64,000 bases of DNA from Anderseniella sp. Alg231-50 (GCF_900149695.1 NZ_LT703003.1:1736001-1800000); one strand, 5' to 3'. Counted from the stretch's first letter, positions 16,772 to 27,781 are shown. Notes: generated by a model not told the origin, from the sequence alone. Program-made: numbers and translations.

Positions 16772-17737
16772 CTATCCCAATGCGATCAGGGAGATGTCTG
16801 TGCAGCCTGCCTGGCGCAGCCGAAGACCGGCATTCCAGGCCCGCAGACCGGAGCGGCAGCACAGGATTGCCCGCCTGTTGCGGGCATCGCCGGCAAGAGC
16901 TCCCACGTCCGCGACTGTTGAACGATGTGCCGCGGCGGTGACGACGCCTGGCGCTTCTTCAGCTCCACGCAGATCAATGACAAGGTCGCTCTCTGCAATG
17001 TCGTCAACGGAGACAAAGCCAAACCCGTCGTGCGGTTCCGGCGCGTTGCTGAAAGAAAACGAAGAGGTTGTGAACTGGCGCAGGTCGAGGCTGATCATGC
17101 GCCCCAGGGGGGAGGGATCCAGGCCAAGCAGGCAACTCAATGCCATCTGTGCCTGCAGCGACCCGAGTACGCCCACCGCAGGACCACTGACCCCGGCGGT
17201 CGCGCAGTTGGCTGCAGACTGCGGCAGGTCAGGAAACACTGCCCTGACGCTGGGCGCGCGGGCACCGCAGAACCCGCCGGCATAGCCGGCAAATCCCAAC
17301 ACCGATGCCGACACGAATGCCTGGCCGGATGCCAGGCAATGGTCCGACAAGGTGTAGGTGACGGCGAAACTGTCTGCGGCATCGATGACAATGTCGGCGT
17401 CTTTGCACAGCGCCACAGTGTTTGCCGGTTCAAGGCGGTGAACTTCGGCCAGGATTTCAATCTCCGGATTGTAGGCGGCCAGCGTGCGCCGGGCTGCTGT
17501 GGCCTTGGCCTGGCCTATGTCGGCCATGGAATAGAGCGGCTGGCGGTGCAGATTGCTTTCCTCCACCACGTCCGCATCTAAAATGGTGATGCTGCCGACA
17601 CCGGCACCGGCCAGGTAGCTCAGCACCGGGCAACCAAGGCCGCCTGCGCCGACGACAACCACACGGGCTTTGGCCAGCCGGGCCTGACCGTCAGCGCCGA
17701 TTTCCGGCAGCACCATCTGGCGGGCATAGCGGCTCAT
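16772..17737 (-). CDS. thiF: ThiF/MoeB-type adenylyltransferase fused to a rhodanese domain
   Basis: 321 residues from the ATG at 17737, which overlaps the thiE stop by 4 bases. The N-terminal E1-like domain (about 1-230) has the ATP-binding VVVVGAGGLGCPVLSYLAGA, the ILDADVVEESNLHRQ motif and the DAADSFAVTYTLSD segment. It should adenylate the C-terminal Gly of ThiS. The C-terminal region from about residue 235 (LVIDLRGAEEAPG, then ILCCRSGLRAWNAGLRLRQAG) is a rhodanese domain with the active-loop Cys in CCRSGLRA, which could supply the sulfur. The zinc CxxC pairs typical of MoeB are absent. Operon position points to thiazole rather than molybdopterin synthesis. Confidence 0.88.
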   Translation of the reverse strand: MSRYARQMVLPEIGADGQARLAKARVVVVGAGGLGCPVLSYLAGAGVGSITILDADVVEESNLHRQPLYSMADIGQAKATAARRTLAAYNPEIEILAEVHRLEPANTVALCKDADIVIDAADSFAVTYTLSDHCLASGQAFVSASVLGFAGYAGGFCGARAPSVRAVFPDLPQSAANCATAGVSGPAVGVLGSLQAQMALSCLLGLDPSPLGRMISLDLRQFTTSSFSFSNAPEPHDGFGFVSVDDIAESDLVIDLRGAEEAPGVVTAAAHRSTVADVGALAGDARNRRAILCCRSGLRAWNAGLRLRQAGCTDISLIALG

Positions 17738-18348
17738 CAGGCATGCCTTCGCGTTGCTGCAAGCCACTCATGCGTGCGGGCTTCAGGATCGGGGTTGAGC
17801 GTGATGTCGGTGACGACGGCGGCACTGTCCGCACCTGCTGCAAACACACCGGGCAGGCGCTCCGGATTCAGCCCGCCGATGCCCACGAGCGGACGGTCTC
17901 CCACCAGCTTCTTCCACTCGCCCAGCTTGTCCAGGCCCTGCGGCGCCCACGGCATCTTTTTCAGGATGGTCTGGTAAACCGGCCCAAGCGCCACATAATC
18001 CGGGTCATGCGCAAGGGCACGCTCCAGTTCCGCATGGTCGTGGGTAGACAGTCCGAGCCTGACACCGGCCTGGCGAATGGCCTTGAAATCGGCCGTGTCC
18101 ATGTCGCCCTGGCCCAGATGGACATAGTCGCAATCAAGTTCGATGGCCGCCTGCCAGTAGTCGTTTATCACCAGTTGGCAGTCATGTTTCGCACACACGG
18201 TCCTGGCGCGCCGGATTTCATCGCGAACGGTTGCGTCGTCCATGTCCTTGCAGCGAAGTTGTGCCAGCCTGACACCGAGTGGCACCAGCCGTTCAAGCCA
18301 TTGGGCATTGTCAACGATCAGGTAAAACGGGTCGAGCTCGCGCGTCAT
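17737..18348 (-). CDS. thiE: Thiamine-phosphate synthase
   Basis: 203 residues, TIM-barrel enzyme joining HMP-pyrophosphate and thiazole phosphate to thiamine phosphate. It shows [34 protein letters not shown], the catalytic-site [30 protein letters not shown] and the phosphate-binding [19 protein letters not shown]. The gene overlaps thiG and the thiF-type gene by 4 bases each. Confidence 0.93.
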   Translation of the reverse strand: MTRELDPFYLIVDNAQWLERLVPLGVRLAQLRCKDMDDATVRDEIRRARTVCAKHDCQLVINDYWQAAIELDCDYVHLGQGDMDTADFKAIRQAGVRLGLSTHDHAELERALAHDPDYVALGPVYQTILKKMPWAPQGLDKLGEWKKLVGDRPLVGIGGLNPERLPGVFAAGADSAAVVTDITLNPDPEARTHEWLAATRRHA

Positions 18349-19115
18349 CCGAGGCTGGCCTTTCCAAGAACAGGTGTCGACGGACTGGCCATGTCGCGAG
18401 CCTCCATCGGATCGGCGCCGTGGGCCATCGAACCGGCCTCGACGGCTTGCGCGAAAGCACGTGCCATGGCCACAGGATCGCCGGCCCTGGCAACGGCGGT
18501 ATTGAGCAACACGGCGTCAAACCCGAGTTCCATGGCGTGTGCCGCGTGTGACGGCAGGCCCATACCGGCATCGATGATCATCGGCACGTCCGGGAAATGG
18601 GCTCGCATGGTGCGCAGGCCATAGACGTTGTTCAGGCCAAGTCCGGTGCCGATCGGCGCTCCCCACGGCATCAGCACCTTGCAGCCTGCTTCCAGCAGGT
18701 GCTCCGCCACGATCAGGTCTTCGGTGGTATAGGGAAACACGTCGAAACCGTCTTCGCTCAACACGCGGGCGGTTTCAACCAGTTGAAACACATTCGGGCA
18801 CAAGGTGTCATTGTCGCCGATGACCTCAAGCTTGATCCAGTTGGTGTCGAACACTTCCCGTGCCATCTGGGCGGTGGTCACGGCTTCTTTCACTGAGTGG
18901 CAACCGGCAGTGTTCGGCAGGACGCGGACACCCATTTCGCGGACAAGGTTCCAGAACGCCTGGCCGTGCTGGTCGCCACCGGCTTCACGGCGCAGCGACA
19001 CGGTAATGATGTCAGCGCGAGATGCCTTTACCGCCTTGCCGAGGATGGCAGGCGAGGGGTATTGCGCCGTGCCTAGCAGAAGGCGCGAGTTGATGTGGGT
19101 ACCGTAAACCTGCAC
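18345..19115 (-). CDS. thiG: Thiazole synthase
   Basis: 256 residues. Forms the thiazole ring from deoxyxylulose 5-phosphate, dehydroglycine and ThiS thiocarboxylate. Recognised from the start ([11 protein letters not shown]), the lysine in [17 protein letters not shown] that forms the imine with the sugar, [14 protein letters not shown] and the [20 protein letters not shown] phosphate region near the end. It starts 4 bases after the thiS stop and overlaps thiE by 4 bases. Confidence 0.95.
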   Translation of the reverse strand: MQVYGTHINSRLLLGTAQYPSPAILGKAVKASRADIITVSLRREAGGDQHGQAFWNLVREMGVRVLPNTAGCHSVKEAVTTAQMAREVFDTNWIKLEVIGDNDTLCPNVFQLVETARVLSEDGFDVFPYTTEDLIVAEHLLEAGCKVLMPWGAPIGTGLGLNNVYGLRTMRAHFPDVPMIIDAGMGLPSHAAHAMELGFDAVLLNTAVARAGDPVAMARAFAQAVEAGSMAHGADPMEARDMASPSTPVLGKASLG

Positions 19116-19119
19116 CGGA

Positions 19120-19317
19120 TCAGCCTCCCTGCATGGGGGCGAGTACTTCCAGCCGGTCGCCGTCGCCCAGAATTGTTGCGGCGCGGGCGGGTTTCGGTAC
19201 GAATTCGCCGTTCAGTGCCGTCGCCACGCGCGCCTCGCCATAACCGAGCTCGCCTAACGCTGCATCAAGCAACGTGGCTGTTACCTCAAGCGATTGACCG
19301 TTCACGATGATCTTCAT
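19120..19317 (-). CDS. thiS: Sulfur-carrier protein ThiS
   Basis: 65 residues, ubiquitin-like fold, ending in the essential Gly-Gly (LAPMQGG) that is adenylated and thiocarboxylated. Length and beginning ([12 protein letters not shown]) are typical. The start codon lies inside the 3' end of thiO, a 32-base overlap, which implies coupled translation. Confidence 0.95.
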   Translation of the reverse strand: MKIIVNGQSLEVTATLLDAALGELGYGEARVATALNGEFVPKPARAATILGDGDRLEVLAPMQGG

Positions 19318-20296
19318 CCATCAACTCCGGTTTGTAGCCAGGACTGTCTATGGCCTCTGCGGCCATGCGTGCACACGCCGGTGCCAGCAGGAAACCGTGC
19401 CGGAACAGGCCGTTCACATGCAGTGTGCGGCCGTGCCAGCGCAGCCTGGGCAGGTTGTCGGGAAAGGCCGGGCGCACGTCCGCGCCGGTTTCAATGATCT
19501 CAGCTTCGGCAAAGGCGGGGTGTACGGCATAGGCCGCGTTGAGCAGGTCGACCATGCCGCGCGCGGTAATACGGCCCCGGTCCTCGGCTTCTATCTGGGT
19601 CGCGCCGACCATGAAATGACCGTCGCTACGCGGCACGAGGTAGACCGGTGAGCGCGGGTGCAGCAGCCGGACGGGTCGTGAGAACTCAACCCCCTTTGCC
19701 TTGAGCACCAGCATCTCGCCTTTCACGCCGCGCAGGTCTTTCAGCACGTCCCGGGCTGCAAACCCGCGCGTATCCACGACAACCGATCCGCTGATCCTGT
19801 GATCTTCAAGCGCCGTGCCATAGCTGATGTTCACCCCCGACCCGGCCAGTTTCTCCGTCAGTGCGGCAATCGCCTTGCGCGGATCGAGATGAGCTTCGCC
19901 GGTAAAAAACAGCGCCTGGCGGAAGCGGCCTTGAAGATCAGGCTCGAGCTCCGCCAGTGTGGCAGCATCAATTGTCTCATGTGCCCGGGTACGCCGCGCA
20001 AAGCGGGCAAGTTCGCCGGTGTCACGGGCCGGTGCGACAACCAGAGAGCCGTTTTCGATGACTTCAGGCACATGCTTGCGCCACCAGCTTAAGGCCTCCT
20101 GGCCAAGGCGTACGACAGGTTCTTCTGCCGTATCGCCCTCGCACCAGGGTGCCAGCATGCCACCGGCATACCAGGAACAGGTGTCCCGGCCGAAGCTTTC
20201 CGCCCGGTCGATGACCTCTACCTTGCAGCCGCGTTCGGCAAGCTCTGTGGCGACGGTGAGGCCGGCAACGCCGGCCCCGACCACGGTGACGTTCAT
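19286..20296 (-). CDS. thiO: Glycine oxidase
   Basis: 336 residues from the ATG at 20296, chosen because the FAD-binding motif VTVVGAGVAGLTVATELAER begins two residues in. Oxidises glycine to dehydroglycine for thiazole formation in aerobes. It shows DTCSWYAGGMLAPWCEGD, the VVDTRGFAARD substrate-domain segment and the C-terminal FAD loop LHVNGLFRHGFLLAPACA. Lies between thiC (7 bases from its stop) and thiS, with which it overlaps by 32 bases. The presence of ThiO rather than ThiH fits an aerobic organism. Confidence 0.93.
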   Translation of the reverse strand: MNVTVVGAGVAGLTVATELAERGCKVEVIDRAESFGRDTCSWYAGGMLAPWCEGDTAEEPVVRLGQEALSWWRKHVPEVIENGSLVVAPARDTGELARFARRTRAHETIDAATLAELEPDLQGRFRQALFFTGEAHLDPRKAIAALTEKLAGSGVNISYGTALEDHRISGSVVVDTRGFAARDVLKDLRGVKGEMLVLKAKGVEFSRPVRLLHPRSPVYLVPRSDGHFMVGATQIEAEDRGRITARGMVDLLNAAYAVHPAFAEAEIIETGADVRPAFPDNLPRLRWHGRTLHVNGLFRHGFLLAPACARMAAEAIDSPGYKPELMDEDHRERSIA

Positions 20297-20303
20297 GGCC
20301 TGG

Positions 20304-22217
<1,914 letters not shown>

Positions 22218-22221
22218 TCAG

Positions 22222-22325
22222 CATCCCTCCGCCAGCGTTAACTGGATCAGGTTCGAAGGGTCGCCGTACTGGTGCGTTATGCACCTTACCGGCCTCTCAG
22301 CTCCTTTGCGCGGAGCTCCCCTGGC
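22222..22325 (-). ncRNA. TPP riboswitch (THI element) upstream of thiC
   Basis: On the minus strand the aptamer runs from GGGGAGCTCC, with the P3-side stem and CTGAGAGGCC (the conserved CUGAGA pyrimidine-sensing loop), to GACCCTTCGAACCTGATC, CAGTTAACGCTGGCGGAGGG and the closing ATGC. These are the hallmark THI-box words in correct order. It ends about 104 bases before the thiC ATG. Control could be translational or by termination; I see no clear terminator between it and thiC, so translational control seems more likely. Confidence 0.93.
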
Positions 22326-22476
22326 TACGTTTCAACAAATGGACCTGTGTGCTGGACATGTCAAGGGTGGCAGTGGACAACTCGCGTCCAACATGTATGC
22401 ACACCAACAAATTGCTTTCTTGTGACTTTGCTGCCAACATTGCCGGCAACGGCTTCGTACTCAATGGACACGGTTC

Positions 22477-22923
22477 ATGCCAGACAAACCAGCGTCAGCG
22501 AAAAAACCTGCCAGTCGGCCCTACCGGCTGGATGATCAGGTGGGATTTTTGCTGCGCCGGGCGCAGCAGCGCCATTTGTCGATCTTTTCCGAACACATCC
22601 CGGATTTCACACCGACCCAGTTTGCCGCCATGGCCAAGCTGTACGAGACCGGTGCGCTGTCACAAAACGAGCTTGGCCGCCAGGCAGCGATGGATGCCGC
22701 CACCATCAAGGGGGTGATCGACCGCCTGCGCAAACGCGACCTGATATCGACGCGACGTGATGACCGCGACCAGCGCCGCATCTATCTCGACCTCACGGTC
22801 GAGGGGCGCAAACAATATCTCGTCCAGGCCGCCAAGGCTGCGACCATCACGGCGCAAACGGTTTCGCTCCTTAGTGATGCCGAACATGCCCAGCTGATAA
22901 GGCTGCTGAAAAAACTGGCTTAA
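22477..22923 (+). CDS. MarR-family transcriptional regulator
   Basis: 148 residues with a winged helix-turn-helix: ALSQNELGRQAAMDAATIKG as the HTH (near 65-85) and the wing RKRDLISTRRDDRDQRRIYL. Dimer helices flank it (LDDQVGFLLRRAQQRHLSIF and the C-terminal LSDAEHAQLIRLLKKLA). Its stop overlaps the first possible ATG of the downstream amidohydrolase gene, so the two form an operon and the regulator probably controls that enzyme. Ligand unknown. Confidence 0.9.
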   Translation: MPDKPASAKKPASRPYRLDDQVGFLLRRAQQRHLSIFSEHIPDFTPTQFAAMAKLYETGALSQNELGRQAAMDAATIKGVIDRLRKRDLISTRRDDRDQRRIYLDLTVEGRKQYLVQAAKAATITAQTVSLLSDAEHAQLIRLLKKLA

Positions 22924-22940
22924 TGCAGAAAGAGAAAACC

Positions 22941-24143
22941 ATGACCGCACCCGCAAAACTTGTCATTCGGAACATCGGCCTCATTCTGTCCGGCAAGATC
23001 GAGCAACCCATACTGGACGGTGACTGCATCATTGCGCTTGACGGCAGGATTTCCGAGGTCGGTTATGCAAAGGATCTAGATACCGATAATGCCGACACGC
23101 TGATCGATGCGCACGGCACCTGCGTTTCGCCGGGCCTTATTGACAGTCATGTGCACCCGGTGATCGGCGATTACACGCCGCGCCAGCAACAGTTGAACTG
23201 GATCGACAGCACGCTGCACGGCGGGGTGACCTGCATGATTTCAGCCGGAGAAGTACACGCGCCGGGCCGACCAAAAGATATTGTCGGCCTTAAGGCCATG
23301 GCGATTGCAGCCCAGCGCTGGTACGAGAATTTCCGCCCGTCAGGCGTCAAGGTACTGGCCGGAGCGCCGGTGCTTGAACAGGGTATGGTCGAGGAAGACT
23401 TCAAGGATCTCGCCGATGCCGGTGTGAAATTGCTGGGCGAGGTGGGACTGGGCACCGTCAAGGCAGGTGAAACCGCGAAAGAGATGGTCTCATGGGCGCG
23501 CAAGTACGGCATCCAGTCGACAATCCACACCGGCGGTCCGTCCATCCCGGGATCGGGGCTGATCGACAAGGACGTGGTGCTGGAAGCCGATGCGGACATT
23601 ATCGGCCACATCAATGGCGGGCACACCGCGCTGCCGGACAACCAGATCACCTGCCTGTGTGAAAGTTGCCTGCGCGGCATCGAGATTGTGCATAACGGCA
23701 ATGAGCGCGCAGGCCTGCTGGCCATGCGCACCGCATTTGAACTGAAACAGCCTGAGCGCATTATCCTCGGTACTGACGGGCCCGCCGGGTCCGGTGCACA
23801 ACCGCTCGGAATCCTGCGCATGATCGCCATGCTCTCAAGCCTGGGCGATGTGCCTGCCGAAATTGCCTGGTGCTTCGGTACCGGCAACACGGCGCGCATG
23901 CGGGACCTGGACTGCGGTGTTATCGAAGCCGGCAAGTCCGCCGACATGATCATCGTTGACAAGGCCCAGCACGCGCCGGGCAAGGACATGTTAGAATCCA
24001 TACGGCAGGGCAACCTGCCTGGTGTAGGCATGACCATTATCGATGGCGTCGTGCGGTCGCAACGCTCACGCAACACGCCACCTGCTGAAACGCTGCCGGA
24101 ACTGGTCAAGGCCCCGCTGGCCGCTGCCGGGGGCGGGCACTGA
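22941..24143 (+). CDS. Enamidase-like amidohydrolase
   Basis: 400 residues from the ATG at 22941 (an ATG at 22923 is also possible). Metal-dependent amidohydrolase: DSHVHPV supplies the HxH ligands, GEVGLGTV a bridging Glu, then HTGGPSIPGSG, HINGGHTA and the catalytic Asp in GTDGPAGSG. From memory the layout, including YAPRQ/YTPRQ and ISAG near the N-terminus and SRNTPPA at the end, closely matches enamidase of anaerobic nicotinate degradation (6-oxo-tetrahydronicotinate ring opening). No other nicotinate genes are near, so the substrate may be a different cyclic enamide or imide. In an operon with the MarR regulator. Confidence 0.8.
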   Translation: MTAPAKLVIRNIGLILSGKIEQPILDGDCIIALDGRISEVGYAKDLDTDNADTLIDAHGTCVSPGLIDSHVHPVIGDYTPRQQQLNWIDSTLHGGVTCMISAGEVHAPGRPKDIVGLKAMAIAAQRWYENFRPSGVKVLAGAPVLEQGMVEEDFKDLADAGVKLLGEVGLGTVKAGETAKEMVSWARKYGIQSTIHTGGPSIPGSGLIDKDVVLEADADIIGHINGGHTALPDNQITCLCESCLRGIEIVHNGNERAGLLAMRTAFELKQPERIILGTDGPAGSGAQPLGILRMIAMLSSLGDVPAEIAWCFGTGNTARMRDLDCGVIEAGKSADMIIVDKAQHAPGKDMLESIRQGNLPGVGMTIIDGVVRSQRSRNTPPAETLPELVKAPLAAAGGGH

Positions 24144-24237
24144 ACCGACGCGGGTGCCGGCAAGCGTTTATCCAGCGGCGCCTGAAACCGCGTAGACAAG
24201 AGTGATCCCGATAATACGTGTAAAAATCTTTTGCTTA

Positions 24238-24256
24238 ACGCATGCCAAGTATGCGT
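24238..24256. promoter_or_regulatory. Operator-like inverted repeat before the class V aminotransferase
   Basis: ACGCAT and ATGCGT arms separated by 7 bases, about 95 bases before the start at 24350. Spacing fits a dimeric regulator site. The repeat is real; its function is inferred. Confidence 0.3.
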
Positions 24257-24349
24257 CAATTGCTTATTGTTGCGGGCATGCATGGGGCCTACAAGGACGA
24301 TCCTTGTCAGGCCTGCGGCCGGACTTCTTGCATTAACGGGAACCTTGTC

Positions 24350-25483
24350 ATGAGTGCTAATTCTTCGATGGTCGATCCTGATGGTCTGATGGAGTTCTCG
24401 GTGGTTTTCACCGACCGGTCCCTGAACCACATGTCAGCCGTGTTCCGCAAGGTCATGACCGATATTTCCGGACTGCTGAAGGATGTCTACAATGCCGAGG
24501 CCGCCGTAATCGTGCCCGGCGGCGGCACCTATGCCATGGAGGCGGTTGCGCGTCAGTTTGCAACCGACCGCAAAGCGCTGGTTATCCGTAATGGCTGGTT
24601 TTCCTACCGCTGGAGCCAGATATTCGACGCCGGCAACATCCCCAGCGGGCAAGTTGTGCTGAAGGCGCGCGCCGTCGGCAATGAACTGCCGGCGCCATAT
24701 GCGCCGTGTCCGATCGACGAGGTGGTCAAGTCGATACGCGACGAACGTCCCGACGTGGTGTTTGCGCCGCATGTCGAAACCTCATCGGGCATCATGCTGC
24801 CGGACAGTTACATGAAGGCTGTGGCGGATGCGGCTCATGAAGTCGGAGCGCTGTTTGTGCTCGATTGCGTGGCATCGGGAACGGTTTGGGTGGACATGCA
24901 GGACGTCGGTGTTGACGTTCTCATATCCGCGCCTCAGAAAGGCTGGAGCGCTTCTCCGTCGGCTGGCCTGGTCATGTTGAGTGAACGCGGACTGGCCAGG
25001 TTGCAGGAAACCAAGAGCAGCAGCTTTGCCGTTGACCTGGGCAAGTGGCACCAGATCATGCAGGCCTATGAAAACGGCGGCCATGCCTATCATTCCACCA
25101 TGCCGACAGATGCCCTGACCGGATTTCGCGATACCATGCTGGAGACCCAGGCTCTGGGGTTTGACAAATTGCGCGATCAGCAGCTGGAACTGGGCAGCGG
25201 TGTCCGGAGACTCCTGGCGGAACGCGGTTTCAAGAGTGTGGCCGCTGCCGGTTTCGAGGCGCCGGGCGTGGTGGTCAGCTATACCGATGACCCGGATATC
25301 CAGAATGGCAAGAAGTTTGTCGAGCACGGCATGCAGATTGCCGCCGGTGTGCCGTTGATGGTTGATGAGCCTGAAGGTTTCTCGACTTTCCGGCTGGGCC
25401 TGTTCGGTCTCGAGAAACTGGCTGATACAGACGCTGCTATCGGCAAGCTCGACGCGGTCCTGTCCCAAATGGGCCCTGTGTGA
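24350..25483 (+). CDS. Class V aminotransferase (alanine-glyoxylate / serine-pyruvate type)
   Basis: 377 residues from the ATG at 24350, preceded by GGGAA at 7 bases. PLP enzyme of the AGT/SGAT fold. Features: VPGGGTYAMEAVARQF for the cofactor phosphate region, FAPHVETSSGIMLPDSY, the PLP Asp in LFVLDCVASGT and the Schiff-base Lys in SAPQKGWSASPSAGL (near residue 205). Likely transfers an amino group between a small amino acid and glyoxylate or pyruvate; the true pair is not determinable. Flanked by intergenic regions on both sides. Confidence 0.85.
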   Translation: MSANSSMVDPDGLMEFSVVFTDRSLNHMSAVFRKVMTDISGLLKDVYNAEAAVIVPGGGTYAMEAVARQFATDRKALVIRNGWFSYRWSQIFDAGNIPSGQVVLKARAVGNELPAPYAPCPIDEVVKSIRDERPDVVFAPHVETSSGIMLPDSYMKAVADAAHEVGALFVLDCVASGTVWVDMQDVGVDVLISAPQKGWSASPSAGLVMLSERGLARLQETKSSSFAVDLGKWHQIMQAYENGGHAYHSTMPTDALTGFRDTMLETQALGFDKLRDQQLELGSGVRRLLAERGFKSVAAAGFEAPGVVVSYTDDPDIQNGKKFVEHGMQIAAGVPLMVDEPEGFSTFRLGLFGLEKLADTDAAIGKLDAVLSQMGPV

Positions 25484-25606
25484 AGGTGTGTTTCGGAACG
25501 GGTACAGTGACCATCTGTCCCAAGGTCTCCTGAATTTGACGACCTCAGGCGGCAGTACCGTGCACACCTGTTCCTGGAATTTCGCCACTGATCCCCGGCC
25601 CGCCAT

Positions 25607-26389
25607 ATGATGCTCGATATCAAGGTTCACCTTCACTATCGCCTCGCGCAACCGACTGATCTCCTGTTGCAGGTTGAAGCAGCCGATGGCGGTGGGCAAC
25701 AGCTTGTGAGGGCCAATATCAATCTGAGCGAAACCGAGCACTTTTCCCGTATTGCGGCGGAGGAGGGGCTCGGCGAACGTATCTGGTTGCGCGCCAATGG
25801 CGACTTTCTGTGTGACTACTCAGCCAGGATCGCAATCCGTCGTCCTGTGGAGGAGGTCGGGTCTCTTGCCGCGGTGGCGCCGCATCTTCTGCCGGCAGAT
25901 ACCGTCAGATACCTGATGCCGTCGCGGTATTGCCCGTGCGATGAGTTGCAGGCGTTTGTGTCGGCGGAATTCGGGCAACTTTCCGGCGGAGCCCGGATTG
26001 CGGCAATGCTAGACTGGATTGGCGACAAGTTTCAGTATGTCGTAGGCTCCAGCACCGGCCAGACCACGGCGCTGGACACATTCGTGCAACGGCAGGGGAT
26101 TTGTCGTGATTTTGCTCATGTGATGATTTGCCTGGCGCGGGCTTCGGCCATACCGGCCCGGTTTGCCAGTGTCTATGCGCCGGATGTCACACCGCCGGAC
26201 TTTCATGCCATGGCTGAAGTTTTTCTGAATGATGCCTGGCACCTGGTAGATGCGACGGGAATGGCGCAACCAGATGCTACTGCGATCATCGGCGTGGGGC
26301 TTGATGCCGCGGAAGTCGCCTTTCTGAGCAGTTATGGACCGATGCAACTGATCAGCCAGTCTGTTGACATTTCGACCGCTCAGAATTGA
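25607..26389 (+). CDS. Transglutaminase-like (papain-fold) protein
   Basis: 260 residues; an ATG three bases on is equally possible. The N-terminal about 100 residues form the beta-rich bacterial transglutaminase N domain (LHYRLAQPTDLLLQVEAADG). The catalytic core has Cys in QRQGICRDFAHVMICLARA (about 165), His in DFHAMAEVFLNDAWHLVD and Asp in VDATGM, the full triad. Bacterial members are usually proteases or amide-modifying enzymes. No signal peptide, so probably cytosolic. Stops just before the convergent LysR gene. Confidence 0.85.
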   Translation: MMLDIKVHLHYRLAQPTDLLLQVEAADGGGQQLVRANINLSETEHFSRIAAEEGLGERIWLRANGDFLCDYSARIAIRRPVEEVGSLAAVAPHLLPADTVRYLMPSRYCPCDELQAFVSAEFGQLSGGARIAAMLDWIGDKFQYVVGSSTGQTTALDTFVQRQGICRDFAHVMICLARASAIPARFASVYAPDVTPPDFHAMAEVFLNDAWHLVDATGMAQPDATAIIGVGLDAAEVAFLSSYGPMQLISQSVDISTAQN

Positions 26390-26390
26390 G

Positions 26391-27302
26391 TCAGGAATGC
26401 TGCGCCAGACTTGTAACTGAAGCGCCGGCTTCTGCAATGAGCCATTCGCGAAATGCTTTCACCTTGGGCCGTTTCAGGTTCGCTTCCGGACAGACAATGT
26501 AATAGGCATATTCACCGGGGATGGCGAAATCGAACGGCTTCACCAGCCGTCCCGTCGCCAGCGAGTGCTGGACCAGCACGCTGCGCGCCAGAGCGACACC
26601 ATCGCCCTGCTCGGCGGCCAGGAGAACCAGGTTGGAGTGCTGGTATCCGGGTCCCTTGCTCGAGTCGATGTTGTCCTGACCGGTGGCCATCAACCACATG
26701 CGCCAGTCCACACGCAGGTCATCATGCAGCAAGGTGTGGTTCATCAAATCCGCCGGGCTGGTCAGGGGAGGGCCAGACTGCAGCAGTGACGGCGCACACA
26801 CCGGAAACACTTCTTCTGTCATCAGGCGCTCGACGCTCAGGCCGGGCCAGTCGCCGGCACCGTAACGGATGGCCATGTCAATGTTTACCCGGTCAAAATC
26901 GACACTTTCGTCTGATGTTGTGATGCGGACATCGATGTCCGGATTTGACCTGCGGAACCTGCCGAGCTTCGGAACCAGCCAGGTCGCGGCGAACGAATCC
27001 ATCGTTGTAACGGTCAACTCACCCGACTGATCCTGATGATGCAGCCTGTCGACGGCAGATGCCATGATATCGAGGGCTTCGCTGACGGCGGGAAACAGCG
27101 CCTGCCCGGCCGGCGTCAGTATCAGGGCCCGGTTCAGACGCTTGAACACCGGCATCCCCAGATGTTCCTCCAATGCCTTGATCTGATGGCTCACCGCGGC
27201 CTGGGTAACGTGCAGTTCTTCTGCCGCCAGAGTGAAACTCAAATGCCGCGCTGCCGATTCAAAAGCGCGCATTGCGTTCAGGGAAGGTAATCGTCTGGTC
27301 AT
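26391..27302 (-). CDS. LysR-type regulator of the GcvA group
   Basis: 303 residues. The N-terminal winged HTH is MRAFESAARHLSFTLAAEEL followed by HVTQAAVSHQIKALEEHLG, identical in style to GcvA/AmpR-group regulators. The effector domain follows (ELTVTTMDSFAATWLVPKLG, then the DIDVRITTSDE and MAIRYGAGDWPGL segments). GcvA controls the glycine cleavage system in enterobacteria, but no gcv genes are here, so the target is unknown. Divergent from the DUF1127 gene with about 240 bases between. Confidence 0.9.
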   Translation of the reverse strand: MTRRLPSLNAMRAFESAARHLSFTLAAEELHVTQAAVSHQIKALEEHLGMPVFKRLNRALILTPAGQALFPAVSEALDIMASAVDRLHHQDQSGELTVTTMDSFAATWLVPKLGRFRRSNPDIDVRITTSDESVDFDRVNIDMAIRYGAGDWPGLSVERLMTEEVFPVCAPSLLQSGPPLTSPADLMNHTLLHDDLRVDWRMWLMATGQDNIDSSKGPGYQHSNLVLLAAEQGDGVALARSVLVQHSLATGRLVKPFDFAIPGEYAYYIVCPEANLKRPKVKAFREWLIAEAGASVTSLAQHS

Positions 27303-27541
27303 GGCATTTTAATAAGAAAAAATAATTCATGAATCAACCGCACATTGGGCGAAAAGTGGATTATCATGGCAATTTTGTTGTAAATAGGGCTGGCGAAATA
27401 GATTCAAATTAGTTTTTCTAACCCGATATGCAATTAAGATCGTTTGTCGGCGGATGACCGGTTTCGTATAAATGCTCTCACACAAACCAACCCGTCAGGT
27501 CGACAGGCGACCGCAGGGCAAGACAAAACTGGAGCATCATT

Positions 27542-27781
27542 ATGAAGACTTCATCATACAACGCAGTTCCAAGAATTTCAGTGTCCAAATCCGCTTCCGG
27601 CTCGTGGTCTGCAACGGCCCTTCGCTGGACCGGCAATGCCAGCGGGCAACTGGCGCAGTGGCACGAACGGGCAAAGCAGCGCAGGCAGTTGAGTGAACTG
27701 AATGACCGTCAGCTTGCCGACATCGGCGTGAGCCGCATCGATGCCAGCAACGAAAGCAGCAAGCCATTCTGGCAGGCCTGA
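27542..27781 (+). CDS. DUF1127-domain small protein
   Basis: 79 residues; GGAG sits 8 bases before the ATG. The C-terminal half carries the DUF1127 (YjiS-like) pattern: RQLSELNDRQLADIGVSRID. Small DUF1127 proteins in alphaproteobacteria include RNA-binding regulators of phosphate and carbon metabolism, which is suggestive only. The N-terminus is Ser-rich. Confidence 0.8.
   Translation: MKTSSYNAVPRISVSKSASGSWSATALRWTGNASGQLAQWHERAKQRRQLSELNDRQLADIGVSRIDASNESSKPFWQA

Noticed and set aside
23171-24430. 419-residue minus-strand frame antisense to the enamidase-like gene
   Set aside because: Low-complexity Ser/Pro/Arg-rich translation and no ribosome site; a shadow of the real gene.
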